From contig CAWFXD010000001.1 in the NCBI GenBank assembly GCA_963819695.1, forward strand, positions 62,001 to 126,000: 64,000 nucleotides of DNA. Reading direction: 5' to 3'. The notes beneath the pieces were generated by a model that was not told the DNA's origin, did no database searches, and worked only from the letters and a program-made list of their open reading frames with translations. The stretch is from DASZIT01 sp963819695. GTDB lineage: Bacteria > Actinomycetota > Acidimicrobiia > Acidimicrobiales > RAAP-2. The stretch's first letter is position 1. Every line of letters begins with the position of its first letter. This document shows positions 1 to 8,415 of the stretch, piece after piece. The position numbers and the translations under genes are program-made.

Positions 1-1
1 C

Positions 2-568
2 AAGAGCGCCAATGGATCCAACGGCAAACGGAAGTCCGGAGTCACCGAAACCGATTCCGATGCCGGGGACGCCGCCATGGTCCGGGCGCTGTCCGGCGGG
101 ACCAAGCTGCTGGTGGAACTGGCCAAGAGCAACGGATCGGCGGTCGATCCCAAGGTGCGACAGGGGCTGGCCGAGCTGTACACCTGGGGGGAGCTCGGAC
201 GGTTCAACGGGCTACGGCTGAAGGCGGTCAAGGCCGGCGGCGGCGATATCCCGGGCATGCCCAACATCTCCAAGCTGTCGATGAGCAACATCATGCGGCT
301 GTCCCGTGACCTCGGCCTGCAGATCTCCGGCGCCGCCGGCATGTTGCACGGCTACAACCACCAGGATCGGGCGGCACTCCAGGCGGCGACCGGAAACACC
401 CTGGTGGGATTGGTGACCGAGATGGCGATGTTCGCCCAGGCGCCGTCCATCTATGGCGGCACCGACCAGATCCAACGCAACATCCTGGGCGAGCGGGTCC
501 TCGGACTGCCCAAGGAGCCCAACAACGATCGCACCACCCCGTTCGCGGAGCTTCCCAAGAACGTCTGA
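2..568 (+). CDS. acyl-CoA dehydrogenase, C-terminal part (5' end outside window)
   Basis: The frame is open from the window edge, so the N-terminus is missing. The visible ~188 residues are the C-terminal helical domain of an FAD-dependent acyl-CoA dehydrogenase, which oxidises an acyl-CoA to the 2-enoyl-CoA. The diagnostic stretch near the end is APSIYGGTDQIQRNILGERV, the family signature that contacts flavin and CoA. The Glu base position of the classical enzymes is not obvious in this part. It is the first visible gene of a co-directional operon whose next gene (SDR) starts 47 nt downstream. Physiological substrate cannot be told from this fragment; fatty acid or steroid side chain are both reasonable. 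Confidence 0.9.
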   Translation, partial: KSANGSNGKRKSGVTETDSDAGDAAMVRALSGGTKLLVELAKSNGSAVDPKVRQGLAELYTWGELGRFNGLRLKAVKAGGGDIPGMPNISKLSMSNIMRLSRDLGLQISGAAGMLHGYNHQDRAALQAATGNTLVGLVTEMAMFAQAPSIYGGTDQIQRNILGERVLGLPKEPNNDRTTPFAELPKNV

Positions 569-615
569 ACCGCGGGGCGGGTGACGGTTTCATCTCGACA
601 ACAAGAGGAGTGAAC

Positions 616-1530
616 ATGCCAGGTATCAACGACGGCCGGGTGGTCATCATCACCGGAGCCGGGCGCGGCATCGGTCGGGGCCACGCCATCGAGTTCGCCC
701 GCCAGGGCGCCAAGGTCGTGGTGAACGACCTGGGTGCCGAAGTCGACGGCACCGGCAGCTCGGCCGGACCGGCCGGGGAGGTGGTGGAGGAGATCCGCGG
801 CATGGGGGCCGAGGCCATCGCCAACGGCGAGGACATCTCCGATCCCGACGGGGCCAAGCGGCTCATCGACACCGCCATCGAGACCTACGGCGGCCTCGAC
901 GTCCTGGTCAACAACGCCGGGATCCTCCGGGACCGGATGCTGGTGAACATGACCGTCGAGGAGTGGGACGCGGTCATCCGGGTCCACCTCCGGGGGACCT
1001 TCGGGCCGATGCGCTGGGCCGCCGGCTACTGGCGGGACCGGGCCAAGGCCGGCGAGACCAACGACGCCCGCATCATCAACACCACCTCGCCGTCCGGCAT
1101 CTACGGGAACGTCGGCCAGACCAATTACGGGGCGGCCAAGGCCGGCATCGCCTCGATGACCGTCATCGCCGCCATGGAGCTCGGTCGTTACGGCGTCACC
1201 GTCAACGCCATCGCCCCGGCCGCCCTCACCCGGATGACCGAGAACCTGAGCCTGGGGCTGACCGCCGAGCGGAAGCCCGACGAGTTCGAGCCCAACGACC
1301 CCGACAACATCGCCCCCCTGGTCGTCTGGTTGGGGAGCCCGGAGTCCAAGGACATCACCGGCCGGGTGTTCAACGTCTTCGGCGGCCATATCTCGGTGGC
1401 CGAAGGTTGGGTCGCCGGCCCGGCGGCCGACAAGGACGACCGCTGGGACAGTGCCGAGCTGGGCGGGGTGATCCCGGATCTGGTGGCCAAGGCTGCCCCC
1501 AATGCCGACATGTTCGGTCGCCGGGGGTGA
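616..1530 (+). CDS. SDR-family 3-hydroxyacyl-CoA dehydrogenase-like protein
   Basis: This is a 304-residue short-chain dehydrogenase with the Rossmann motif GAGRGIGRGHA, NNAG (NNAGILRDRM) and the catalytic Ser-Tyr-Lys set (TSPSGIYG then NYGAAKAG). The segment VVVNDLGAEVDGTGSS resembles the dehydrogenase domain of peroxisomal multifunctional enzyme 2 (17beta-HSD4), which oxidises 3-hydroxyacyl-CoAs. ATG 616 is preferred over the in-frame GTG at 610 because AGGAG (606-610) lies 5 nt before 616 and overlaps the GTG. The next gene begins at a GTG overlapping this stop. The role in beta-oxidation with the upstream dehydrogenase is inference. Confidence 0.88.
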   Translation: MPGINDGRVVIITGAGRGIGRGHAIEFARQGAKVVVNDLGAEVDGTGSSAGPAGEVVEEIRGMGAEAIANGEDISDPDGAKRLIDTAIETYGGLDVLVNNAGILRDRMLVNMTVEEWDAVIRVHLRGTFGPMRWAAGYWRDRAKAGETNDARIINTTSPSGIYGNVGQTNYGAAKAGIASMTVIAAMELGRYGVTVNAIAPAALTRMTENLSLGLTAERKPDEFEPNDPDNIAPLVVWLGSPESKDITGRVFNVFGGHISVAEGWVAGPAADKDDRWDSAELGGVIPDLVAKAAPNADMFGRRG

Positions 1531-2744
1531 AGGTCGACCCGGCGGCGGCCGGAATGGACGAGGGCCGCCTCGAGCGGATCACCGAACATTTCGAACAACG
1601 CTATGTCTCGACCGGCCGGCTGCCGGGTTGCCAGATCACCGTGGCCCGGGCCCAGACGGTCGGGTACTTCCGATCCTTCGGCATCATGGACCGGGAACGC
1701 AACAAGCCGGTCGAAGAGGACACCATCTGGCGCATCTACTCGATGACCAAGCCGATCACCTCGATCGCCCTGATGCAGCTCTACGAGCGGGGAGCCTTCC
1801 AGCTCAGTGATCCGGTCCACCGGTTCATCCCCCAATGGCGTGAGCTGTCGGTCGAAGAAGTGGCCGAGGACGGCTCGATCAGCATGGTCCCGCCCCGCCG
1901 GCCGATGTCGATGCGCGACGCGCTGATGCACATGACCGGGCTCCCGGGCAGCGTGGTGTCCGACCACCCGGTGGACGACCGGTTTGCCGCCACCCTCCGG
2001 GACGCCCGGTCGGGGATGACCCTCGAAGGGGTGTGCACCCTGCTGGCCGACTTCCCCCTCAAGTTCCACCCGGGTACCCACTGGAACTACGGGCTGTCCA
2101 CCGACGTCTGCGGCCGGCTGGTCGAGGTCATCTCCGGGCAACGGTTCGACGAGTACCTCCGCGACGAGATCTTCGACCCCCTGGGCATGGTCGACACCGG
2201 CTTCTCGGTCCCCGACCGGTCGGCGGGACGCTTCTGCGCCTCCTATTTCTACCAACCCGGAGCCGATCCGAGGCTGGTCGACGACCCCGAGACCAGCCCC
2301 TACCGCCGGCCTCGCTCCTACCTGTCGGGAGCCGGTGGGCTGGTGTCGACCTCGAGTGACTACCTCCGGTTCTGCCAGATGCTGCTCGGCAACGGGGAGC
2401 TCGACGGCCAACGCATCATCGGCCGCAAGACCTTGGAGCTGATGACCGCCAACCACCTTCCCGGTGGCGGCGACCTCGAGCAGTTCGTGACCGGGGGATT
2501 CGGGGAGTCCGGATTCGAGGGGGTCGGTTTCGGTCTCGGCTTCGCCATCGGGCTCGGCCCCGCCGCCACCGGCACCGCCGGCTCCTACGGGGAGTTCTAC
2601 TGGGGTGGGGCGGCGTCCACCGCCTTCTGGGTCGATCCGGTCGAAGAGGTGACGGTGGTGTTCATGGCCCAGTTGCTGCCGTCGACCACCTATCCGTTCC
2701 GGTCGCAACTTCGGGCGCTCGTCTACCAGGCATTGTCGGACTGA
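1527..2744 (+). CDS. family VIII carboxylesterase / class C beta-lactamase-like serine hydrolase
   Basis: This is a 405-residue protein of the beta-lactamase (PF00144) fold. The nucleophile motif S-M-T-K is at about residues 72-75, a conserved Tyr lies in HWNYGLSTDV, and a W-G-G motif (YWGGAAST) replaces the KTG of true beta-lactamases. This is the pattern of family VIII esterases such as EstB. There is no signal peptide, so it is probably a cytoplasmic esterase or lactonase acting on a pathway ester. The start is GTG 1527, overlapping the SDR stop as GTGA; an ATG at 1554 is a weaker alternative. The overlap implies translational coupling with the SDR. Confidence 0.85.
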   Translation: MKVDPAAAGMDEGRLERITEHFEQRYVSTGRLPGCQITVARAQTVGYFRSFGIMDRERNKPVEEDTIWRIYSMTKPITSIALMQLYERGAFQLSDPVHRFIPQWRELSVEEVAEDGSISMVPPRRPMSMRDALMHMTGLPGSVVSDHPVDDRFAATLRDARSGMTLEGVCTLLADFPLKFHPGTHWNYGLSTDVCGRLVEVISGQRFDEYLRDEIFDPLGMVDTGFSVPDRSAGRFCASYFYQPGADPRLVDDPETSPYRRPRSYLSGAGGLVSTSSDYLRFCQMLLGNGELDGQRIIGRKTLELMTANHLPGGGDLEQFVTGGFGESGFEGVGFGLGFAIGLGPAATGTAGSYGEFYWGGAASTAFWVDPVEEVTVVFMAQLLPSTTYPFRSQLRALVYQALSD

Positions 2745-2768
2745 CAGTCATCTTCTCGAGGGGGGCAC

Positions 2769-3893
2769 ATGGACAGCGACGGTTTGCCCGGCACCGCGGA
2801 GGCTGACGCCAGCATCAAGCTGATCAACGACCACGCCACCCGGATCTTCACCTGGGACTACGAGCGCGACCGCAGCCAGCTGGTCACTCTCTACAACAAG
2901 GCGATGAGCTCCCAGTGGAACAGCGTCACCGACCTCGATTGGCAGACCGATGTCGATCCGGAACGCCTGGTCGGCGAGATGGGGGAGGACGCGGTGCCGT
3001 CGCTGTTCCGGGTGGCCGCCGAAATCCCCGGCTCGCCCATCGCCAGCTGGAAGGAGGCGGAGTTCACCCAACTCGGGGTGGAGCTGATGAAGGCCCGGCT
3101 CAGCCAGTTCATGCACGGCGAGCAGGGCGCCATGATGGTGGCGGCCAAGATCGTCGAGACGGTCCCCTGGATCGACGCCAAGTACTACGCCTCCACCCAG
3201 ACCATGGACGAGGCCCGGCACACCGAGGTGTTCGCCAAGTACCTGGACACCAAGCTGGGTGGCGCCTACCCGATGAGCCCGTTCCTCGAGGAGCAGATCA
3301 CCGCGCTCATCGAGGACAGCCGGTGGGACATCGCCTACCTGGGCATGCAGATCGTGATCGAGAGCCTGGCCCTGGCCGCCTTCGGCGAGCTGCACCGGAC
3401 CACCACCGAACCGCTGTTGAAGAAGTTGCTGCGCTACGTGATGTCCGACGAGGCCCGTCACGTCGCCTTCGGCGTCCTCACCCTCGGCGAGTTCTACCGG
3501 GGGCTGACGTCCGCGGAGCTGCGTGACCGGCAGGAGTTCCTGGTGGAGAACACCCTGCGCAACCGGGCCCGTTCGACCACCCCCGAGGTCTGGGAGCGGC
3601 TCGGGGTCTCGTTGGATGACCTGATGCCCATCCTCCACCAGGCCATCCAGTCCACCGGGATCGGCATCTTCGCCAACTTCCAGCGGGCGTTCTTCGCCAA
3701 ACTGGTCCCCAACGTGCGAAAGCTGGGACTGCTCGAAGCCAACGACGGGTGGCTACGCCAACAGTGGGGAGAGGCCGGGCTCCTGGAGTTCGAGTTCGCC
3801 GCCGACACCGCTTCGGACTACGAGTCCTACGACGCGGTGGCCGCCGATCGGTCGGCCGCACCGCCGGCCGTCGCCACCGGCCCCCGGACCTGA
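2769..3893 (+). CDS. ferritin-like diiron protein (AurF/R2-like oxygenase fold)
   Basis: This 374-residue helical protein has two carboxylate-His repeats typical of diiron ferritin-like oxygenases: MDEARHTEVF (about residues 145-155) and SDEARHVAFG (about 225-234). Each is preceded on a partner helix by Glu residues (EFTQLGVEL and IVIESLALAA), consistent with a four-helix metal site. The family includes R2-like ligand-binding oxidases and AurF N-oxygenases, so a hydroxylation or desaturation step on a pathway intermediate is plausible. It starts 24 nt after the esterase behind a GAGGGGG purine run, and its stop overlaps the next start (TGATG). The actual substrate is unknown. Confidence 0.75.
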   Translation: MDSDGLPGTAEADASIKLINDHATRIFTWDYERDRSQLVTLYNKAMSSQWNSVTDLDWQTDVDPERLVGEMGEDAVPSLFRVAAEIPGSPIASWKEAEFTQLGVELMKARLSQFMHGEQGAMMVAAKIVETVPWIDAKYYASTQTMDEARHTEVFAKYLDTKLGGAYPMSPFLEEQITALIEDSRWDIAYLGMQIVIESLALAAFGELHRTTTEPLLKKLLRYVMSDEARHVAFGVLTLGEFYRGLTSAELRDRQEFLVENTLRNRARSTTPEVWERLGVSLDDLMPILHQAIQSTGIGIFANFQRAFFAKLVPNVRKLGLLEANDGWLRQQWGEAGLLEFEFAADTASDYESYDAVAADRSAAPPAVATGPRT

Positions 3894-5053
3894 TGGCGGG
3901 ATTGCGGGGAGCGGCCGCGATTGTCGGGGTGGCCGACGAGGTGTCGCCCACCGGCGAGCTCGACACCACCGGACACGCCCTCGAAGCCGCGGTGATCGGC
4001 CAGGCCCTCGACGATGCCGGCTTGACCCTGGCCGACGTCGACGGGATCTGCCACACCGCGTCGTCGATGGACATGGCCGAGTATCTGGGCATCCACCCGA
4101 CGTTCACCGATTCGACCATGACCGGTGGCTCGAGCTTCGAGGTCCACGCCGAGCACGCCGCCGCCGCCATCGCCGCCGGACTCTGCGAGGTGGTGGTGAG
4201 CGTCTACGCGTCCACCCCCCGCAGTGACCGTCGCCGGGGACGGCCGGGGCGCCGAGGCCCGGTTGACGACAACAACCCGCTGTTCGAGTGGGAGCTCCCC
4301 TTCGGGCTCCGACTGCCGATGGCCCCCTATGCGATGGCCGCCACCCGGCACATGGCCGAATTCGGCACCACCTCGGAGCAGTTGGCCCAGATCGCGGTGA
4401 GTACCCGGGCCTGGGCCGGCCTCAACCCCCGGGCCCGCTACCAGGAGCCGATCACCATCGACGATGTGCTGGCGTCCCGGCCGGAGTGCTCCCCGCTCCA
4501 CCTCCTCGACTGCTGCCTGGTCACCGACGGGGCCGGCGCCTTCGTCATGACCACGGCCGAGCGGGCCCGGTCCCTGGCCAGGCCGCCGGTCTACCTGCTC
4601 GGCGCCGGGACCTGCCACGACCACTCGATCATCTCCCAGATGCCCGACCTCACCACCACCCCCGGGGTCATCTCCGGGGCCCGGGCCATGGCCATGGCCG
4701 GGATCACCCCCGTCGACGTCGACCTGCTGATGGGCTACGACAGCTTCACCATCACTGCGCTGTTGCACCTCGAGGATCTGGGGTTCTGTGCCAAGGGTGA
4801 GGGCGGGCCGTTCGTGGAGGACGGCAAGACCGGCCCCGGAGGGTCGCTGCCCATGAACACCAACGGGGGCGGGCTGTCGTACACCCACCCGGGAATGTAC
4901 GGGATGTTCCTCATCGTCGAAGCCGTGAAGCAGCTGCGGGGCGAGGCCGGTGCCCGTCAACTCGAGAGCCCGGAGATCGCCGTGGCCCACGGATCGGGGA
5001 TCGAGCTCTCGTGCATGTCGACCCTGGTGCTCGGCACCGAGGCCGCCCGGTGA
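3893..5053 (+). CDS. thiolase-like (lipid-transfer protein type) subunit lacking the active-site Cys
   Basis: This is a 386-residue thiolase-superfamily protein with the C-terminal glycine/His blocks of the fold (NTNGGGLSYTHPGMYG and VAHGSG). At the position of the thiolase nucleophile the sequence is GGSSFEVHAEHA, without the Cys of a degradative thiolase. Such Cys-less members paired with a DUF35 protein include Ltp2-type retro-aldolases that cleave steroid side-chain CoA esters. Start ATG 3893 overlaps the previous stop, and the DUF35 partner follows with a GTGA overlap, so the two are almost certainly one complex. Retro-aldolase activity is inference; a non-decarboxylative condensing role is the alternative. 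Confidence 0.82.
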   Translation: MAGLRGAAAIVGVADEVSPTGELDTTGHALEAAVIGQALDDAGLTLADVDGICHTASSMDMAEYLGIHPTFTDSTMTGGSSFEVHAEHAAAAIAAGLCEVVVSVYASTPRSDRRRGRPGRRGPVDDNNPLFEWELPFGLRLPMAPYAMAATRHMAEFGTTSEQLAQIAVSTRAWAGLNPRARYQEPITIDDVLASRPECSPLHLLDCCLVTDGAGAFVMTTAERARSLARPPVYLLGAGTCHDHSIISQMPDLTTTPGVISGARAMAMAGITPVDVDLLMGYDSFTITALLHLEDLGFCAKGEGGPFVEDGKTGPGGSLPMNTNGGGLSYTHPGMYGMFLIVEAVKQLRGEAGARQLESPEIAVAHGSGIELSCMSTLVLGTEAAR

Positions 5054-5493
5054 GCTCGGCAACCCCGCCCGGCCTTCCGCTGCGGTTCGAACCGCCGATC
5101 GGCGCGGCGTCGGGCCCGTTCTGGGAGGCCACCCGCCGGAGCCAACTGGTGCTGCCCTGGTGCGTCGACTGTGGGCGTCCGTTCTTCTACCCGCGGGAGG
5201 TGTGCCCGATGTGCTTCGGCTCGGCCATCGAATGGCGCCCGGCCACCGGGGCCGGGGTGGTCTACAGCAGCAGCATCGAGCACCGCCCGCCACCCGTCGG
5301 CTTCTCGATGGGGAAGCCCTTCGTGGTCGCGCTGGTCGAGCTCGAGGAAGGGGTCCGGTTGATGACCAATATCGTCGGTTGCCCGCCCGAAGCCGTCGAG
5401 GTGGGGATGGAGGTGTCGGTGACCTGGGAAGCGCTCTCCGACGGCCGCCAGCTGCCGCTGTTCGAACCGACGTCGGGACGGTCCGCCCGATGA
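5050..5493 (+). CDS. DUF35 OB-fold / zinc-ribbon partner of the thiolase-like protein
   Basis: This is a 147-residue protein with an N-terminal rubredoxin-like zinc ribbon (CVDCGR then CPMCFG, two CxxC pairs) followed by an OB-fold containing GAGVVYSSS and PFVVALVELEEG. This is the standard DUF35 (ChsH2/BbsA-type) architecture that binds acyl-CoA and forms a heterocomplex with a thiolase-like subunit. The start is GTG 5050, overlapping the thiolase stop as GTGA; its own stop overlaps the ligase ATG. The overlaps on both sides support a stoichiometric complex made from one transcript. Confidence 0.87.
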   Translation: MSSATPPGLPLRFEPPIGAASGPFWEATRRSQLVLPWCVDCGRPFFYPREVCPMCFGSAIEWRPATGAGVVYSSSIEHRPPPVGFSMGKPFVVALVELEEGVRLMTNIVGCPPEAVEVGMEVSVTWEALSDGRQLPLFEPTSGRSAR

Positions 5494-7076
5494 CCACCGC
5501 AGCGGTCGAGACCCGACGCCGCAAGGAGCTGGCTGATCAGGGAATGGTCGTGGCCTACTGGGCCGGCCGTCACGGGGACCGGGAGGCCATCATCTCGCCC
5601 GCCGGCAACCGGACCTTCACCGAGTTGAACCGGAACGCCAACCGGTTGGCCCGGGCCCTCCGCCGGCGGGGCCTGGCCGCCGGGGACGCGGTGGCCCTGT
5701 TGTGCGACAACCGCCCGGAGTTCGCCGAAGTGGTGTGCGCCTGCCAACGGGCCGGGCTGCGGCTCACCACCGTCAACTGGCACCTCACCCTGGGCGAGGT
5801 GGCCTACATCGTGAACGACTGCCAGGCCAAGGTCCTGTTCGCCGACACCGCCCGGGGCGCGGTGGCGACCGGGGCGGCGGCGCAATCCGACGCCGGTGTC
5901 AGGGTGGTGGCCATCGGCGGCCCGGTTGCCGGGGCCGAGGCCTTCGACGAGTTGCTGGAGGGCGAGGACGACACCGACCTCGAGGACCCGGTGCTCGGGA
6001 CCAGCATGCTCTACACGTCGGGCACCACCGGTCGACCCAAGGGGGTGGCCCGCCCGCCGACCCCCTCGGCAACCCTGGACGCCAATATCTACGGCTATGC
6101 CGAGGACGGGGTCGACCGGCATCTGTGCACCGGCCCGCTCTATCACGCCGCCCCGCTGGCGTTTTCGCTGGCGGTGCCGCTCCACTTCGGGGTGGGGATC
6201 GTCCTCATGGAGCGATGGGATGCCGAGGACGCCCTCCGGCTCATCGAGGACTTCAGCATCACCCACAGCCACATGGTCCCGACCATGTTCCATCGGCTGC
6301 TGTCGATCCCGGAGGAGACCCGGCAGCGCTACGACGTGTCCTCGCTGCGCTACGTCCTCCACGGCGCCGCCCCCTGCCCGGTGGTCACCAAGCAGCGGCT
6401 GATCGCCTGGCTCGGGCCCATCGTCTCCGAGTACTACGCCGCCACCGAGGGGCTGGGGACCTTCGTCGACTCGGCCACCTGGCTGGCCCATCCCGGCACC
6501 GTCGGCAAGCCGTTCGTCGCCGGCATGGTGATGGTCGGCGACGAGCTCGGCACCCCGCTGCCGGTCGGCGAGACCGGGCTGGTGTTCCTCAAGGCGGTGG
6601 ACGGCACCGCCTTCAAGTACTTCAACGACCCGAAGAAGACGGCGGACACCTACGTGGGCGACTACTTCACCTTGGGCGACGTCGGCCACTTCGACGACGA
6701 CGGGTATCTCTACCTGACCGACCGCTCGGCCAACCTGATCATCTCCGGGGGGGTGAACATCTACCCGGCCGAAGTGGACGCCGTCCTCCTGGAGCACCCG
6801 GCGGTCGGCGATGTCGGCACCATCGGCGTCCCCGACCCCGAATGGGGGGAGGCGGTCAAAACGGTGGTGGAGCTCCAGCCGGGGCTGCAGCCGAGCCCGG
6901 AGCTGGCGGCCGAGTTGATGGCCTTCTGCCGTGAGCGGCTGGCCCACTTCAAGTGCCCGCGCACCGTCGAGTTCATCGACCAGCTCCCGCGCCAGGACAA
7001 CGGCAAGCTGTACCGGGGGGTCCTGCGGGAGCGCTACGCCGGCGCCACCGACGTCACCGACCCGGCTTCCCGGTAG
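5490..7076 (+). CDS. acyl-CoA synthetase (AMP-forming, FadD-like)
   Basis: This 528-residue ANL-superfamily ligase activates a carboxylic acid to its CoA thioester through an acyl-adenylate. Visible motifs are the P-loop-like YTSGTTGRPKG, the adenylate motif EYYAATEG, the hinge region YLTDRSANLIISGGVNIYPA and the C-terminal catalytic Lys in QDNGKLYRG. ATG 5490 overlaps the DUF35 stop (ATGA). It is the last gene of the operon and would supply the CoA ester used by the upstream enzymes. A convergent gene ends 16 nt downstream; the gap contains a short CCGGC/GCCGG inverted repeat that may serve as terminator. Confidence 0.92.
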   Translation: MTTAAVETRRRKELADQGMVVAYWAGRHGDREAIISPAGNRTFTELNRNANRLARALRRRGLAAGDAVALLCDNRPEFAEVVCACQRAGLRLTTVNWHLTLGEVAYIVNDCQAKVLFADTARGAVATGAAAQSDAGVRVVAIGGPVAGAEAFDELLEGEDDTDLEDPVLGTSMLYTSGTTGRPKGVARPPTPSATLDANIYGYAEDGVDRHLCTGPLYHAAPLAFSLAVPLHFGVGIVLMERWDAEDALRLIEDFSITHSHMVPTMFHRLLSIPEETRQRYDVSSLRYVLHGAAPCPVVTKQRLIAWLGPIVSEYYAATEGLGTFVDSATWLAHPGTVGKPFVAGMVMVGDELGTPLPVGETGLVFLKAVDGTAFKYFNDPKKTADTYVGDYFTLGDVGHFDDDGYLYLTDRSANLIISGGVNIYPAEVDAVLLEHPAVGDVGTIGVPDPEWGEAVKTVVELQPGLQPSPELAAELMAFCRERLAHFKCPRTVEFIDQLPRQDNGKLYRGVLRERYAGATDVTDPASR

Positions 7077-7092
7077 CCGGCCGGATCCCGTA

Positions 7093-7497
7093 TCAACCGG
7101 TCAACACCGCCTGGGTCTGGGTCACCCGGGCCAGGAGCCGATCGTCGTCATCCCGTACATCGGTCTCGACCACGATGGTGGTTCGGCCGACATGCAACGG
7201 CCGGGCGGTGGCGGTGGCCCGACCCTGGCGGAGCCCGCGGGTGAACTGGGTGGCGGACGACACCGTGGTGGTGCCGGTGGCGCCGGCCGGGAGGTTGACG
7301 AAGGCCACCAGCCCGCCGGCCGCGTCGGCCAGGCTCATCATCGCCCCCCCGTGGAGCATCCCTCCCGATGTGCACCGTTCGGGGGCCCACTCCAGATGGG
7401 CGACCACCCGGTCGGCGGTGACCGAGGTGACCTCGACACCGACCAGATCAGCATACGGCTGGGTTCCGGCGAGCTCATCGGCACGGTCCTCGGACAT
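7093..7497 (-). CDS. PaaI-type hotdog thioesterase
   Basis: This is a 134-residue single hotdog domain with the signature GGMLHGGAMMSLADAAGG, in which the catalytic Asp/helix segment of PaaI-like acyl-CoA thioesterases is visible. It hydrolyses an acyl- or aryl-CoA to release CoA. An upstream in-frame ATG at 7545 would add 16 residues, but ATG 7497 has an excellent AGGAGG seven bases before it and is preferred. The upstream SDR stops at 7552, so both genes form a short two-gene operon on the minus strand. Confidence 0.85.
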   Translation of the reverse strand: MSEDRADELAGTQPYADLVGVEVTSVTADRVVAHLEWAPERCTSGGMLHGGAMMSLADAAGGLVAFVNLPAGATGTTTVSSATQFTRGLRQGRATATARPLHVGRTTIVVETDVRDDDDRLLARVTQTQAVLTG

Positions 7498-7551
7498 TTC
7501 GCCACCTCCTGCTCGGACGGGCCCGGTCGCCCCGCCCTCGGCCATCGTCGG

Positions 7552-8322
7552 TCAGGCGCCCACGGTGGCGATCCCGCCATCGACCGGGATGATGGCCCCG
7601 GTCAGGTAGGCGCCGGCCCTGGAGGCGAGATAGATGGCGGTACCGGCCATGTCGTCGGGCCGCCCGATCCGGCGGAGGGGGGCGGAGGCGGCGATCTGCT
7701 CGCCGAACGCCTCGAGGGTGGCGGCCATCATCTTCGACTCGAACGGTCCCGGGGCGATGGCGTTGACGGTGGTCGCCGGGGCCAGCCGCTTGGCCAGATG
7801 ACGGGTCAGCTGGTGGACGGCCGCCTTCGACGCCGAGTACGAGTAGGTCTCGAGCTGGGGGACATGGATCCCGTCGATGGAGCCGATGTTGATGACCCGG
7901 GACGGCTCCTCGGTGGTTCCCGCCGCCCGGAGGAGCGGGAGGAGGAACTTGGTGGTGTGGAAGACACCTTTGACGTTGAGGGCCAGGACCCGCTCCCAGG
8001 CCGCCTCGTCGAAGGACTCGATGGGGGCGCCCCAGGTGGCTCCGGCGTTGTTGACCAGGATGTCGAGGCGTTCCTCCCGGGCGGACAGTCGCTCGGCCAA
8101 CCCCCGGCAGCCATCCTCGGTGGACAGGTCGGCGGGGAGGGAGACGCACTCGCCCCGGGTCGACAGGTCCGCCGCCACCGCGTCGCACACCTCCGCCTTC
8201 CGGGAGGAGATATAGACCTTGGCCCCGGCGTCGACGTATCCCGAAGCGATCATCAGGCCGATCCCTCGTGAGCCCCCGGTGACCAGGGCCACCTTCCCGG
8301 CAATGGAGAACAACTCGGCCAT
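7552..8322 (-). CDS. SDR-family oxidoreductase (RhlG/FabG-like)
   Basis: This is a 256-residue classical SDR: TGGSRGIG cofactor motif, NNAGATWG, and catalytic Ser in NIGSIDGI followed by YSYSASKAA. The C-terminal segment TGAIIPVDGGIA is typical of FabG/RhlG-type NADPH-dependent 3-oxoacyl reductases. The start is preceded by GGGGGAG at a 4-nt distance. It lies directly upstream of a hotdog thioesterase, which suggests a shared acyl-CoA substrate, but the specific acyl chain is unknown. Confidence 0.88.
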   Translation of the reverse strand: MAELFSIAGKVALVTGGSRGIGLMIASGYVDAGAKVYISSRKAEVCDAVAADLSTRGECVSLPADLSTEDGCRGLAERLSAREERLDILVNNAGATWGAPIESFDEAAWERVLALNVKGVFHTTKFLLPLLRAAGTTEEPSRVINIGSIDGIHVPQLETYSYSASKAAVHQLTRHLAKRLAPATTVNAIAPGPFESKMMAATLEAFGEQIAASAPLRRIGRPDDMAGTAIYLASRAGAYLTGAIIPVDGGIATVGA

Positions 8323-8415
8323 GCGACTCCCCCTGGTGAACTCGATCTGCGGTTGTGCTGACGGCCAGCGTAGGTGAGCGGGGACGCCGAGCCGGCCGGA
8401 CCGACCGATGGGGCT

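Noticed and set aside
610..612. GTG 610 as start of the first SDR
   Set aside because: It overlaps the AGGAG ribosome site; ATG 616 has proper spacing.
451..1389. Long minus-strand ORFs under the 0-7 kb operon
   Set aside because: They are rich in Gly/Val/Asp/Arg/Pro with no motifs and lie fully inside strong genes; typical shadows in very GC-rich DNA.
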